Shown here piece by piece: positions 24,504 through 31,768 of a stretch of DNA of 31,776 bases (the first letter of the stretch is position 1; every line of letters starts with the position of its first letter). Origin of the DNA: an uncultured Rivibacter sp. (GTDB taxonomy: Bacteria > Pseudomonadota > Gammaproteobacteria > Burkholderiales > Burkholderiaceae); the NCBI GenBank assembly GCA_946481025.1, contig CAMLNA010000041.1:1-31776 (forward strand). The letters are read 5' to 3'. Below the pieces are notes generated by a model. That model was not told the origin of the DNA. It saw only the letters and a list, made by a program, of their open reading frames with translations, and did no database searches. A program made the translations under genes and the position numbers.

Positions 24504-26428
24504 TGATTTCGGCGCCGAACCGCGCCGCACCCGCAACGTTCTCCGGCCTGCCGGACGCCTGGTCAACGGGGCTGCCGCTGGACTTCCTGCAGTACTTGCA
24601 GCTGCGCAAGGTGGCGCGCACCCGCACCGCGGACCCGCGCTACACCTATCTGTACATTGACCTCGGGGACAACTCCGTCGCGGTGCAGTGGCTAGCCGTC
24701 TGCGGTCACAACCTCACGCCCGGGGTTGGCAAGGTCCGTTGGCGCAAGTGGTCGACCATCAACCCCGCCGGCCTGGTGGCCGCTGACTTCACGCGCAATG
24801 CCGCGCTGCCCGCCGGCTGGGCCGTGACCCGCGCCGACAATGCCAACTACTTCGGCGCCGACGGGTTGTTGCACACCGCCGGCGTGAACGTTACCCGCCC
24901 GCACTATGAAGGCGGCGTGCTGCAGGGTCACCTGATCGAAGAAGCATCCACGAACAGCATCAAGTGGAGCCGCGATCTCACCTCCAGCTCCGGCCAGTGG
25001 ACCATCTTCAATTGCACGGTGCAGAAGTTGGCGCCTGGGATTGATGGCGTGGCCAATGCGGCCACGCAGGTCACCTCGGTCGGGTCGGACGCAACCATCA
25101 CCCAGGCCGTCACTGCCGGGCAGAGCGCGGTGCTGTCGGCTTACATCATGCACACCGGCGCCGGTGGGTCGGTGCAGCTGTCGCTGGATGGCTTCGCGAC
25201 ATGGCAGACGTTTGTACTGACGGCTGGATATCAGCGCTTCAAGGTCGCGGGCGTAACGGGCACGCAGGTGGGTATCCGCTTTCCGAATGGTGGAGGCCTG
25301 CCGAACGTGAACATCGATGCGGTGCAGCTGGAGGTGGGCCGCACCGATCCCACGTCGCCCATCCACACCACTGCAGCGGCCGCAACCCGGGCGGCGGACA
25401 CGCTGACGTTCGCGGGTGTGGGTGCCCTGGGCGCCACGTTCAACAACGGGGCTTTGCTGCTGGAGGGCAAGCTGCTTGGCCGACCGGCAGCAGCAGCCAC
25501 CTTGATGACCGTGGGCACCACGCTGGCGGCCGCCGATCGTGTCAGCGTAGAGATGACCACAGGCGGAGTGGTCGAGGCGGCCTATCGCAACAGCAGCACG
25601 GGCACCAACACCGTCGCCGGCGTCAGCGGAGCCGCGCGGTCCGCTGGCGACATCTTCACGGCCGCCATCAGCTGGCAGGGCAGCACAGTCGTGCGTGGCA
25701 GCTTCGACGGCGGTGCGGCATCCAGTGACGTGGCGGTGCAAAAGCCCAACGGCGCCGCGTCGAACATCGTGCTGGGGGGCGGCTGCTACTGCGTGCGCAC
25801 CGTGCGCCTGTACGCGCCCACGATGACCGCGACACAGCTGCAGTCCCTGAGCGACCCCACGGAGCTGGAGCTGGCGGCCGATTTCGACACCGGGGACTTG
25901 GACGCCTTCCCGGCGGCATGGATGTCGGCCACCACCGCCGAACAGCGCGCCACGTTGCGCAACAAGCATGCCGGGTTCATGTGCCCCACTGAGCAGACAG
26001 GCGGGCACTGGCGGCTGGATCTCATCGAGCCCACGCACCCCAAGGGTTATCTGCAGCTCGGCCGCGTCTTCATGGGCCCCGTCTGGCAGCCACCGGTGAA
26101 CGTCGCGTATGGCGACATCAGCATGAAGTTCGTGGACCGCGACCTGGTCAGCGAGACCGCCAGCGGCGCCGAGTACGGCGTGAAGCAGCAGAGCCCGCGG
26201 GAGGCGCGCGTGACGTGGCGGCTGCTCGACGACGAAGACCTCGATGCACTGCTGTACATCGATGCCCTGGTGGGCACCAGCGAAGAGGTGTACTGGGCGC
26301 GCGACCCGGACGACGAGGCGCGCCTGCCGCTGTGGAGCTTCATCGGCCGGTTCCTTGAACTGACCGACACCGAGGAACCCGACTACGGCGCGACCGCAAA
26401 GACCGCCGTCATCCGGGAACGCCTGTGA
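24503..26428 (+). CDS. Tail tip protein with inserted carbohydrate-binding and LamG-like modules
   Basis: 641 residues from the ATG at 24503, which overlaps the preceding stop. Upstream GTG and TTG codons (24500, 24491) are possible alternatives. The N-terminal 90 and C-terminal ~150 residues look like a tail structural protein (RVFMGPVWQPPVNVAYGDISMKFVDRD, DALLYIDALVGTSEEVYWARDPDD). Between them lies a common phage glycan-binding-like module (LIEEASTNSIKWSRDL to VQLEVGRTDPTSPIHT, about 145-288). A LamG-like jelly roll (about 297-450) with VSVEMTTGGVVEAAYR, GSFDGG and VRLYAPTMTATQLQSLS follows it. It probably contributes to receptor binding. The inserted modules would be exchangeable specificity parts. 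Confidence 0.68.
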   Translation: MISAPNRAAPATFSGLPDAWSTGLPLDFLQYLQLRKVARTRTADPRYTYLYIDLGDNSVAVQWLAVCGHNLTPGVGKVRWRKWSTINPAGLVAADFTRNAALPAGWAVTRADNANYFGADGLLHTAGVNVTRPHYEGGVLQGHLIEEASTNSIKWSRDLTSSSGQWTIFNCTVQKLAPGIDGVANAATQVTSVGSDATITQAVTAGQSAVLSAYIMHTGAGGSVQLSLDGFATWQTFVLTAGYQRFKVAGVTGTQVGIRFPNGGGLPNVNIDAVQLEVGRTDPTSPIHTTAAAATRAADTLTFAGVGALGATFNNGALLLEGKLLGRPAAAATLMTVGTTLAAADRVSVEMTTGGVVEAAYRNSSTGTNTVAGVSGAARSAGDIFTAAISWQGSTVVRGSFDGGAASSDVAVQKPNGAASNIVLGGGCYCVRTVRLYAPTMTATQLQSLSDPTELELAADFDTGDLDAFPAAWMSATTAEQRATLRNKHAGFMCPTEQTGGHWRLDLIEPTHPKGYLQLGRVFMGPVWQPPVNVAYGDISMKFVDRDLVSETASGAEYGVKQQSPREARVTWRLLDDEDLDALLYIDALVGTSEEVYWARDPDDEARLPLWSFIGRFLELTDTEEPDYGATAKTAVIRERL

Positions 26429-26847
26429 CCGCCTACGCCTTTGACGGCGCCGGCTGGTACGCCGGCGAGGTGCCCGACGACACGCCCGGCAGCACGACCA
26501 TCGCGCCGCCCGAGCACCTCGAAGAGCGCACGCCAGGTGAGCCCTGGCCACAGTGGCGCCGCTTCATGTGGGTGATGGAGGTGTTCGAGCCGCCGGCGCC
26601 CGTCGTGGTGCCGGCCTCGGTCACCAGGCGGCAGGCGCGGCGCGCGCTTCACGCCGCCAGCTTGCTGGACGCCGTGGAAGAGGCCATCAACGACCTGCCC
26701 GAGCCCGAGCGCACCGCGGTGCGGATCGACTGGGACGACGCAGCGACCTACGAGCGCGCAGACCCCACGCTGCAGCGGCTGGCCAGCCTGCTCGACCTCA
26801 CCGGCGAGCAGCTGGACCAACTATTCATCACCGCGGGAGGACTATGA
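26425..26847 (+). CDS. Tail fibre assembly-like / small tail protein
   Basis: 140 residues from GTG at 26425, overlapping the previous stop (GTGA). The N-terminus has AYAFDGAGWYAGEVPDDTPGSTTIAPPEHLEERTPGEPWPQWRRFMWVM, with the Y..dG.y.G...d.t...t.iaPp pattern seen in phage tail fibre assembly and related proteins. The C-terminal ~75 residues are helical (VTRRQARRALHAASLLDAVEEAINDLPEPERTAVRIDWDDAATYERADPTLQRLASLL). This second part is common at the C-terminus of small tail genes next to lysis cassettes. It may help fold or mount the tail tip protein. Assignment by pattern and position. Confidence 0.6.
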   Translation: MTAYAFDGAGWYAGEVPDDTPGSTTIAPPEHLEERTPGEPWPQWRRFMWVMEVFEPPAPVVVPASVTRRQARRALHAASLLDAVEEAINDLPEPERTAVRIDWDDAATYERADPTLQRLASLLDLTGEQLDQLFITAGGL

Positions 26848-26850
26848 CCA

Positions 26851-26866
26851 GTGCAGACATCTGTGC
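26851..26866 (+). repeat. Dispersed motif copy 6 (CAGACRYCTG)
   Basis: GTGCAGACATCTGTGC, in the 28-base gap between the last tail gene and the holin-like gene, ending nine bases before its ATG. Confidence 0.7.
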
Positions 26867-26875
26867 GGGGGCGCG

Positions 26876-27271
26876 ATGAGCGCGCCGCCGCCCCCGGCCG
26901 TGGACGCCGTTTCCGCGGCCATCACGCTGGCGAGCGCATTCGTCGGCCCAGCGCTGGCGCAGGTGCTGGGGACCTATGCCGTCATCGTCGCGGCAGGCCT
27001 GTGCGGTGCGCTGCTCAGCCTGCGCCGGCGTGACGCGGGGTCACGCGCCGGCGCAGCGCTGCACGTGTGCGTGTGGACGCTGATCTCCGCGCTTATCACC
27101 GTGCCGCTGGCCGAGATTGCCAGCACCCGTGCCCACGTGCCGGCGCTGTGGCTGTTCGCGCCGATTGCCGTCGTCATCAGCGGCATCGGCGATGAGTGGC
27201 CCGGCGCCGTGAACTGGGCGCTGGCCGCGCTGGCGCGCCTGCGCGGCAAGGAGAACCCCGATGCTCGATGA
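26876..27271 (+). CDS. Holin-like membrane protein
   Basis: 131 residues with a short N-terminal Pro-rich start and three or four predicted transmembrane segments: about 11-32, 34-48, 62-80 and 93-105. The C-terminus is charged (RLRGKENPDAR). Followed by a second small membrane protein and an endolysin, it is best read as a holin or holin/antiholin partner. The ATG at 26876 is preceded by a G-run. Just before it, GTGCAGACATCTGTGC (26851-26866) is copy 6 of the dispersed motif, in the only gap between tail and lysis genes. The stop overlaps the next gene by 11 bases. Confidence 0.7.
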   Translation: MSAPPPPAVDAVSAAITLASAFVGPALAQVLGTYAVIVAAGLCGALLSLRRRDAGSRAGAALHVCVWTLISALITVPLAEIASTRAHVPALWLFAPIAVVISGIGDEWPGAVNWALAALARLRGKENPDAR

Positions 27272-27527
27272 AGTCGTGAGCTGGGTGCGCTTGGGCGCCA
27301 CGCTGGTGGCCATCTTCAGCCTGTTTTGCCGGCTCAACGCGATGTCCCGCACCACCCCGCGCCTCATCGCCTGGCAGCACGAGCAGCTGGCCTGCGCACT
27401 CGTCATGTCCCTCGTGTTGCCGCCAGCCGTCGGCAACGCGGTCGCCTCGCTCGGCGTCGCCGCCTACCTGCTGATGGGCGCGGCCCGCTGGCGCCATGGC
27501 CCTCCCTACGAGAAAGGCCCCACGTGA
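27261..27527 (+). CDS. Small two-TM membrane protein, holin/antiholin candidate
   Basis: 88 residues with two predicted membrane segments (about 9-25 and 44-72) and the charged C-terminus RWRHGPPYEKGPT. AAGGAG lies before the ATG, and the start lies within the end of the previous membrane-protein gene. The stop overlaps the endolysin's GTG. Paired overlapping membrane genes before an endolysin usually form a holin plus regulator, but which of the two forms the hole cannot be told from sequence. Confidence 0.65.
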   Translation: MLDEVVSWVRLGATLVAIFSLFCRLNAMSRTTPRLIAWQHEQLACALVMSLVLPPAVGNAVASLGVAAYLLMGAARWRHGPPYEKGPT

Positions 27528-27952
27528 TCACCCTTGCCGAATACCTGATGGGCCGGGACGTGTCCCATCGCCTGGAGTACTCCCCGGCCATCCGCCGCGC
27601 TGCGCTGGTGACGGTTGAGCGCGCGAACAAGCTGCTGGCCTTGGCCAAGGGCGCCGGCGTGCAGATCAAGGCGCGCAGCGACGGCACGCTGACCAACAGC
27701 GGCTGGCGGCCGCCGTCCATCAACCGGCAGACACCGGGGGCCGCCGCCACCAGCCTGCACATGACGGGCGAAGCAATCGACCTGCATGACCCCACCGGCC
27801 AGCTCGCGCGCTGGTGCCAGCGCGCCACCGGCGTACTGGTCGACGTGGAGCTGTGGCTGGAGCACCCCGACTTCACCCCCGGGTGGTGCCACCTGCAGAC
27901 CCGCGCGCCTGGCTCGGGCAACCGCGTGTTCCGCCCGAGGGCGAACCCATGA
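27524..27952 (+). CDS. Endolysin, M15 family zinc peptidase
   Basis: 142 residues starting at GTG (GTGA overlap with the preceding stop). The SLHMTGEAID motif gives H79 and D86. The C-terminal WCHLQT gives H123, completing the His/Asp/His zinc set of peptidase M15 (VanY/endolysin L-Ala-D-Glu or D-Ala-D-Ala type). RPPSINRQTPGAAATSLH resembles the substrate-side loop of the family. No signal peptide is evident, so release through the holin is expected. It cleaves peptidoglycan cross-link peptides. Position between holins and spanins supports the call. Confidence 0.85.
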   Translation: MITLAEYLMGRDVSHRLEYSPAIRRAALVTVERANKLLALAKGAGVQIKARSDGTLTNSGWRPPSINRQTPGAAATSLHMTGEAIDLHDPTGQLARWCQRATGVLVDVELWLEHPDFTPGWCHLQTRAPGSGNRVFRPRANP

Positions 27953-28161
27953 GCAAGGCCGTCGTGGTGCACAGCGGCCGCGCCCGCATCGCCCGGGGCG
28001 AGCAGGTGCAGGAGCTGCAAAACACCCTGCTTATCAGCTACGAGGGCAATCCAGCCGGCCTGGAGCACGCCCTCAACAGCGGGTCCGCCGAGTTCGACGC
28101 CGCGCCTGGCGACGACACCGTGGCCGAGCGCCTGGTGCCGCAGAAAGAGGAAGCGCCGTGA
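27949..28161 (+). CDS. Small hypothetical protein in lysis cassette
   Basis: 70 residues with no membrane segment. It starts SKAVVVHSGRARIARGEQVQELQNTLLISY and ends in an acidic tail (GDDTVAERLVPQKEEAP). It overlaps both neighbours (ATGA with the endolysin, GTGA with Rz), so it is a real part of the lysis transcript. Function unknown. Confidence 0.6.
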   Translation: MSKAVVVHSGRARIARGEQVQELQNTLLISYEGNPAGLEHALNSGSAEFDAAPGDDTVAERLVPQKEEAP

Positions 28162-28727
28162 TCTCCCTTGCCGCCGTGAAGTTGGTGCCGCTGCGCACCT
28201 GGTGCGCCGCCGCCGGCGTCGTTGCCGCCTGCCTCGCTGCCTGGTGGGCAGTGTCCCGCTACGGCGACGGGCGCGAAGCCGAGGGCAGGGCGGCCGTGCA
28301 GGCCATGTGGGATGCCGACCGGGCCCGCCGCCTGGAGGCCTGGGTGCGGGCCGAGCGGCAGGAACGCCAGGTCGAGCAGGCCGGCCAATCCATCGTCCAA
28401 CAGGAGGTGCGCCATGCGCAAACCGATGCTCCGGCTGCAGCTCGCGCTGCAGCTGACCTGCGCGCTGCTCGCCAGCGCGTGCAGCAGCTCGCCGACGAAC
28501 TCGCCGCCGCCACCAGTGCAGCGTGCGCAGCTCCCGGCACTCCCGCAGGAAGCGCGTCAGCAGCCGGCCCCGGCCTGGTGCTCGCCGACCTGTACCGAAG
28601 CGCTGACGGCGAGGCGGAAGAACTCGCTGCAGCGTTTGACGAAGCCCGCCGCCGAGGCCTCCGCTGCGAGCGCATCAGCGACGAACTGAGGCGCCTGCAC
28701 GGCGCCGACAACCCCCCGAAGGAGTGA
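28158..28727 (+). CDS. Rz: i-spanin, Rz-like
   Basis: 189 residues from GTG at 28158, overlapping the preceding stop. One N-terminal transmembrane anchor (about 15-32, AAAGVVAACLAAWWAV), then a long Ala/Arg/Gln/Glu-rich coiled-coil periplasmic domain and a Cys-containing C-terminus (LRCERISDELRRLHG). This is the topology of inner-membrane spanins (Rz, DUF2514 type). It joins with the lipoprotein encoded inside it to bridge the envelope and complete lysis. The nested partner confirms the assignment and indicates an outer membrane in the host. Confidence 0.85.
   Translation: MISLAAVKLVPLRTWCAAAGVVAACLAAWWAVSRYGDGREAEGRAAVQAMWDADRARRLEAWVRAERQERQVEQAGQSIVQQEVRHAQTDAPAAARAAADLRAARQRVQQLADELAAATSAACAAPGTPAGSASAAGPGLVLADLYRSADGEAEELAAAFDEARRRGLRCERISDELRRLHGADNPPKE
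28414..28689 (+). CDS. Rz1: o-spanin, Rz1-like lipoprotein nested in Rz
   Basis: 91 residues, read in the +1 frame wholly inside Rz. RKPMLRLQLALQLTCALLASAC is a lipoprotein signal with lipobox ASAC. The mature part begins SSSPTNSPPPPVQR and is proline-rich (PALPQEARQQPAPAW), the usual Rz1 composition. AGGAGG at 28402-28407, six bases before ATG 28414, is an excellent ribosome binding site. Together with Rz it forms the spanin complex. Out-of-frame nesting is known for Rz/Rz1 pairs. Confidence 0.85.
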   Translation: MRKPMLRLQLALQLTCALLASACSSSPTNSPPPPVQRAQLPALPQEARQQPAPAWCSPTCTEALTARRKNSLQRLTKPAAEASAASASATN

Positions 28728-28734
28728 GAGACCT

Positions 28735-29394
28735 ATGAAGTACACCGTTTCCGTGCATGCGGCCGCCCTGGCCGCGCTGCTGCTCAGCGCCAGCGACCTG
28801 CAGGCCAAGGTGGACCAGATGGCCGAGTCCATGCGGGCCGAGGGCGCGCGCCTGCTGCGCGCGCAGGACCGCGCCTACCGCCTCATGCTCGGCGTCGACG
28901 AGTTCGCCGATGCCTGGGGCCAGGCCGGCGGCCCGTACGACCCCCGCCAGGCGGACGTGCTGGCGGACGAATTGGTCGCCGCCTGCAAGGGCCTGACCAG
29001 CCTGGCGCCGTTCCCGGCGCAGGACCTGCACGACCGCATCATGGTGATTGCGTCGGTTGACGTGGATCACCCGTTCGTCGCGTGCTGGGAAGTGCTGCGG
29101 GACGCCTGCCAGGGCATGGACCAGGACCTGCCGGACTGGTCGGACATCGGCGCTTTCGTCGCAGCTCAGAAGCTGTTCGCCGCCGGGCCGGCGCTGGGCC
29201 AGCCGTGCGCGTTCTTCGCCGCGGACGAGAGTCCGGCACGGGATGCCGTCATCACCCACGTGTGGGGCCCGACGTGCGTCAACCTGAGCTGGCAGGAAAA
29301 CGGCGCCACCAACGGCGCGTCGTCGGTGCAGGTGGCGCGCCGGGAGGTTCCCGGCGCCCGCTATTACTGCGTGCTGCGGCCGATCCCGGCTTGA
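28735..29394 (+). CDS. Hypothetical phage protein with signal-like N-terminus
   Basis: 219 residues. The N-terminus KYTVSVHAAALAALLLSASDLQA could be a weak signal sequence. A helical middle (AKVDQMAESMRAEGARLLRAQDRAYRLML) and a mixed C-terminus with HVWGPTCVNLSWQENG and REVPGARYYCVLRPI follow. AAGGAG before the ATG is good. It is the last gene of the lysis-proximal cluster and then a 246-bp gap follows. The HVWGP.CVNL motif looks conserved-phage-like, but I do not recognise a named family and assign no function. Confidence 0.6.
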   Translation: MKYTVSVHAAALAALLLSASDLQAKVDQMAESMRAEGARLLRAQDRAYRLMLGVDEFADAWGQAGGPYDPRQADVLADELVAACKGLTSLAPFPAQDLHDRIMVIASVDVDHPFVACWEVLRDACQGMDQDLPDWSDIGAFVAAQKLFAAGPALGQPCAFFAADESPARDAVITHVWGPTCVNLSWQENGATNGASSVQVARREVPGARYYCVLRPIPA

Positions 29395-29640
29395 CCGACT
29401 TCGGCGGGGTGGGCCGGCGCCATCGAGTCGCCCCGACCGGCTAACCGTGCACAGCTCGCCACCGCGGCCGGCCCGGGGTGCACTGTGCCCGCGGCAGCCG
29501 GCCGTGGCCATCCCTCTTAAGGGGGTGTGCGCCCCAGGCACCGGTGTACAGACGCCTGTGCGTCGTCCAACTATTCACGTTCCCCGGCAGCCGCCAGCGT
29601 CAATACACTTCGTCACGCACAACAGCCACCGGAGGCGGGG
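29395..29640. other. Gene-free spacer with dispersed motif copy 7
   Basis: No gene of convincing quality. Contains GTACAGACGCCTGTGC (29545-29560). No strong promoter match was found: TTCACG at 29574 lacks a well-spaced -10 hexamer. The motif copy could be an operator for the following membrane-protein gene. Confidence 0.4.
29545..29560 (+). repeat. Dispersed motif copy 7 (CAGACRYCTG)
   Basis: GTACAGACGCCTGTGC, in the spacer about 80 bases upstream of the membrane-protein gene at 29641. Confidence 0.7.
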
Positions 29641-30102
29641 ATGAAGGTACTTGCGGGGATCCTAGGCGGCTTGATCATGGCCATCATCGGCGCCGTCGTC
29701 GTCGGCGTTGCAACCGCCGGCGGCAAGAGCCCGGGTGTCGGCGCCGGCGCGTTCTTCATCTTCTGGATCGCCGGCCTGGTCATCGCCGTGATGGCGCCCA
29801 GCACCGCCAAGGCTTGGCGGCGGATCCTGATCACCCTGGCGGTGCTGTCCTTCCTGCTGCCGCTCTCTGGAATCGTGTTCACCGGGGCCCACATGACCGA
29901 GGCAGCCACCGCCGGCGGCAAGTACTCCGGTGCCGCGGCTACCGGCGCCATGATCGGCGGCGGCCTGGTGTCCGGCATCATGGGCATCGTGGGCTTTTTC
30001 CTTGGCGCCGTGTTCCTGGTGATCGGCCTGCTGGTGGGCCGGGACAAGCAAATCGTCTACGTCCAGGCGCCGCCGGCGGCCGGCGCGCCGCCTCAGGCCT
30101 AA
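29641..30102 (+). CDS. Multi-spanning membrane protein, possible lysogenic-conversion gene
   Basis: 153 residues with about four transmembrane segments: roughly 4-25 (ILGGLIMAIIGAVVVGV), 34-51 (GAFFIFWIAGLVIAVM), 60-81 (RILITLAVLSFLLPLSGIVF) and 103-132 (AMIGGGLVSGIMGIVGFFLGAVFLVIGL). A short Pro/Ala cytoplasmic tail follows. GGAGG lies five to six bases before the ATG. It stands apart from the lysis genes after a 246-bp spacer and converges on the integrase gene, with the two stops overlapping. This is a typical place for a moron expressed from the prophage, for example superinfection exclusion. That role is a guess from position, and holin function is not excluded. Confidence 0.65.
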   Translation: MKVLAGILGGLIMAIIGAVVVGVATAGGKSPGVGAGAFFIFWIAGLVIAVMAPSTAKAWRRILITLAVLSFLLPLSGIVFTGAHMTEAATAGGKYSGAAATGAMIGGGLVSGIMGIVGFFLGAVFLVIGLLVGRDKQIVYVQAPPAAGAPPQA

Positions 30103-31709
30103 GCTGGAACCAGCCCCTCCGCGGCCACCCAGCCGCCCTTGGCATCGATGCGCAGCATGCGCGCAGTGCCGCCCTTGGCCAGCAGCATCACTTCCATGAT
30201 GCCCTCCGGCGTCTCGTGCGGTCGGATGCCTCGGCGGTAGACCACGATGCGCTCGAACGTGTCCGCCACGAGCTGGCGGGCCTGCAGCCGTGCGTCGTAC
30301 TCCTGCATCTCCACCCCGCGGCTCAGCGCACGCCAAAGCGCGTCGGCGCCCGTCAGGTCCGTGCGCGCGGCGGCCGCCAGCTCGCGCTCCGCGGCCGCCA
30401 GGTCGCTCTGCACGCGGGCCTTTTCCGCTTCCAGCTCGTGGGCGCGCCGTGTGAATGCCGCCGGCGCGGCGCCGTCGCTGGCCAGCAGAGCCTCCGTAAT
30501 CCGGTCGATCTTCGCGTCCAGCTCGGCCAGCTGGGCGCGGGCCGCCGCGAGCCTGGCGCGCGGTGCCGCCCCGCGGTCCCCTCCGTACAGCGCCTGCAGG
30601 TTGACCAGGTCAGAGCAGTACGACATAAGCGCGATCTCAACCGCCGCCACTGACCCGGACCCGCGGACCGGGCAGCCGTCGCCGTGGCTGTTGCTGATGC
30701 AGTGCAGTCGCCGGTGGCAGTCGCGCACGCGGCCATCGGGCAGGCGCGGGCGCTTGGTGTTGTTCTGGCCGACGAGGGCCGCGCCGCAGTAGCCGCACAC
30801 CGTGATGCCGATGCCGGTGATCACGTGCGGCAGCTCACCCTTCACGCGCCGGCGGCCGCGTTCGTCCGCCAGGCTCTGCAGGTCCGACCACTCTTCGGCG
30901 GTCAGCAGGGCCGGGTAATAGCCGGGGAGCCGGTACGTATCGCCGTCCAGCTCCAGCTCCTTCTCGCCGATCAGCGCGCGCTGGCGCACCAGGCGATAGA
31001 TCTGCAGCGCCTGCGGCCCGCGGCTGGTCAGCCAAAGCTTTTGGGCCTCCAGCTCGCGCACGATGCGCAGGGCCCCATACCCGCGCTTGAACATCGCCAG
31101 GCCGGCGCGGGCAGCCTCCACCCGCTCGGGGATCAACTCCCACTTCCCGTCGACGTGGCGCACCCACGCGGGGTCCTTGCCGTTGCGGATCACGCCCCGC
31201 CAGGTGCCGGCGAGCCATCCCTCGCACTGCCTCCTGATGCTGGCCAGGACGCGCTTGCTCTTGGTGTCGGACTCTTCGTGCGCCCGGATCATCACCAGCA
31301 GCGAATAGACCAGGTCCATGGGGTTCGCCTTCAGCGCTTCGCGGCTGTAGGCCTTGCCGTCGCTGGCCGTCACCACCGTGATCCCGGCATTTACAATCTG
31401 GGCCAGCTGGGCCTGCGCCTGGATGGGTTCGGCCCGGGACAGCCGGTCAAGGCCCTCCACGACCAGGACCGAGCCGGGCGCGATGCGGCCGCCTTCCACC
31501 GCCGCCAGGAACGCGCCCAGGGCGCCCGACTTGACGTGGTGCTGGTGGTACGCCGACAGGCCTTCATCCCTCAGCGACAGCGAGTCGTCCAGCCGCAAGC
31601 CATGCTCCTCCGCCCACCGCGCCGCGTATTGCATCTGCCGCTCTGCGGAGTGGCCAGCCGCCTGCCGCGGGTCGGAAAAGCGCAAGTAGCTGTAGACGAG
31701 ACCAGACAC
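30099..31709 (-). CDS. int: Large serine recombinase (phage integrase)
   Basis: 536 residues. The N-terminal resolvase domain has VYSYLRFSD with the catalytic Ser at S12 and R10, GHSAERQ, and EGLDRLSR with R89/R92. A recombinase DNA-binding domain follows (about 160-280), including GWLAGTWRGVIRNGKDPAWVRH and RALIGEKE. A zinc ribbon is formed by C305, C308, C337 and C346 with further C/H nearby. A coiled coil (about 380-450) and C-terminal region complete the large serine integrase layout. It starts at GTG on the reverse strand with AAGGA close ahead. It directs site-specific integration. The attachment site would normally lie next to its 5' end, at or beyond the right edge of the window. Confidence 0.93.
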   Translation of the reverse strand: MSGLVYSYLRFSDPRQAAGHSAERQMQYAARWAEEHGLRLDDSLSLRDEGLSAYHQHHVKSGALGAFLAAVEGGRIAPGSVLVVEGLDRLSRAEPIQAQAQLAQIVNAGITVVTASDGKAYSREALKANPMDLVYSLLVMIRAHEESDTKSKRVLASIRRQCEGWLAGTWRGVIRNGKDPAWVRHVDGKWELIPERVEAARAGLAMFKRGYGALRIVRELEAQKLWLTSRGPQALQIYRLVRQRALIGEKELELDGDTYRLPGYYPALLTAEEWSDLQSLADERGRRRVKGELPHVITGIGITVCGYCGAALVGQNNTKRPRLPDGRVRDCHRRLHCISNSHGDGCPVRGSGSVAAVEIALMSYCSDLVNLQALYGGDRGAAPRARLAAARAQLAELDAKIDRITEALLASDGAAPAAFTRRAHELEAEKARVQSDLAAAERELAAAARTDLTGADALWRALSRGVEMQEYDARLQARQLVADTFERIVVYRRGIRPHETPEGIMEVMLLAKGGTARMLRIDAKGGWVAAEGLVPA

Positions 31710-31751
31710 GGAAATTCCTTATGACAAGTACAACGGCAGCGCGGCCCGCGC

Positions 31752-31768
31752 GTATCGGTATGGTATCG
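31752..31768. repeat. Short GTAT repeats upstream of integrase
   Basis: GTATCG, GTATG and GTATCG occur in direct tandem just upstream of the integrase start. They could belong to an attachment site, an integrase operator or the host junction. The window ends eight bases later, so no inverted half-sites can be judged. Confidence 0.3.

Noticed and set aside
25203..25217. GGCAGACGTTTGTAC, a possible eighth copy of the dispersed motif
   Set aside because: It has a mismatch in the otherwise invariant right half (TTTG instead of CTG), so it was not counted.
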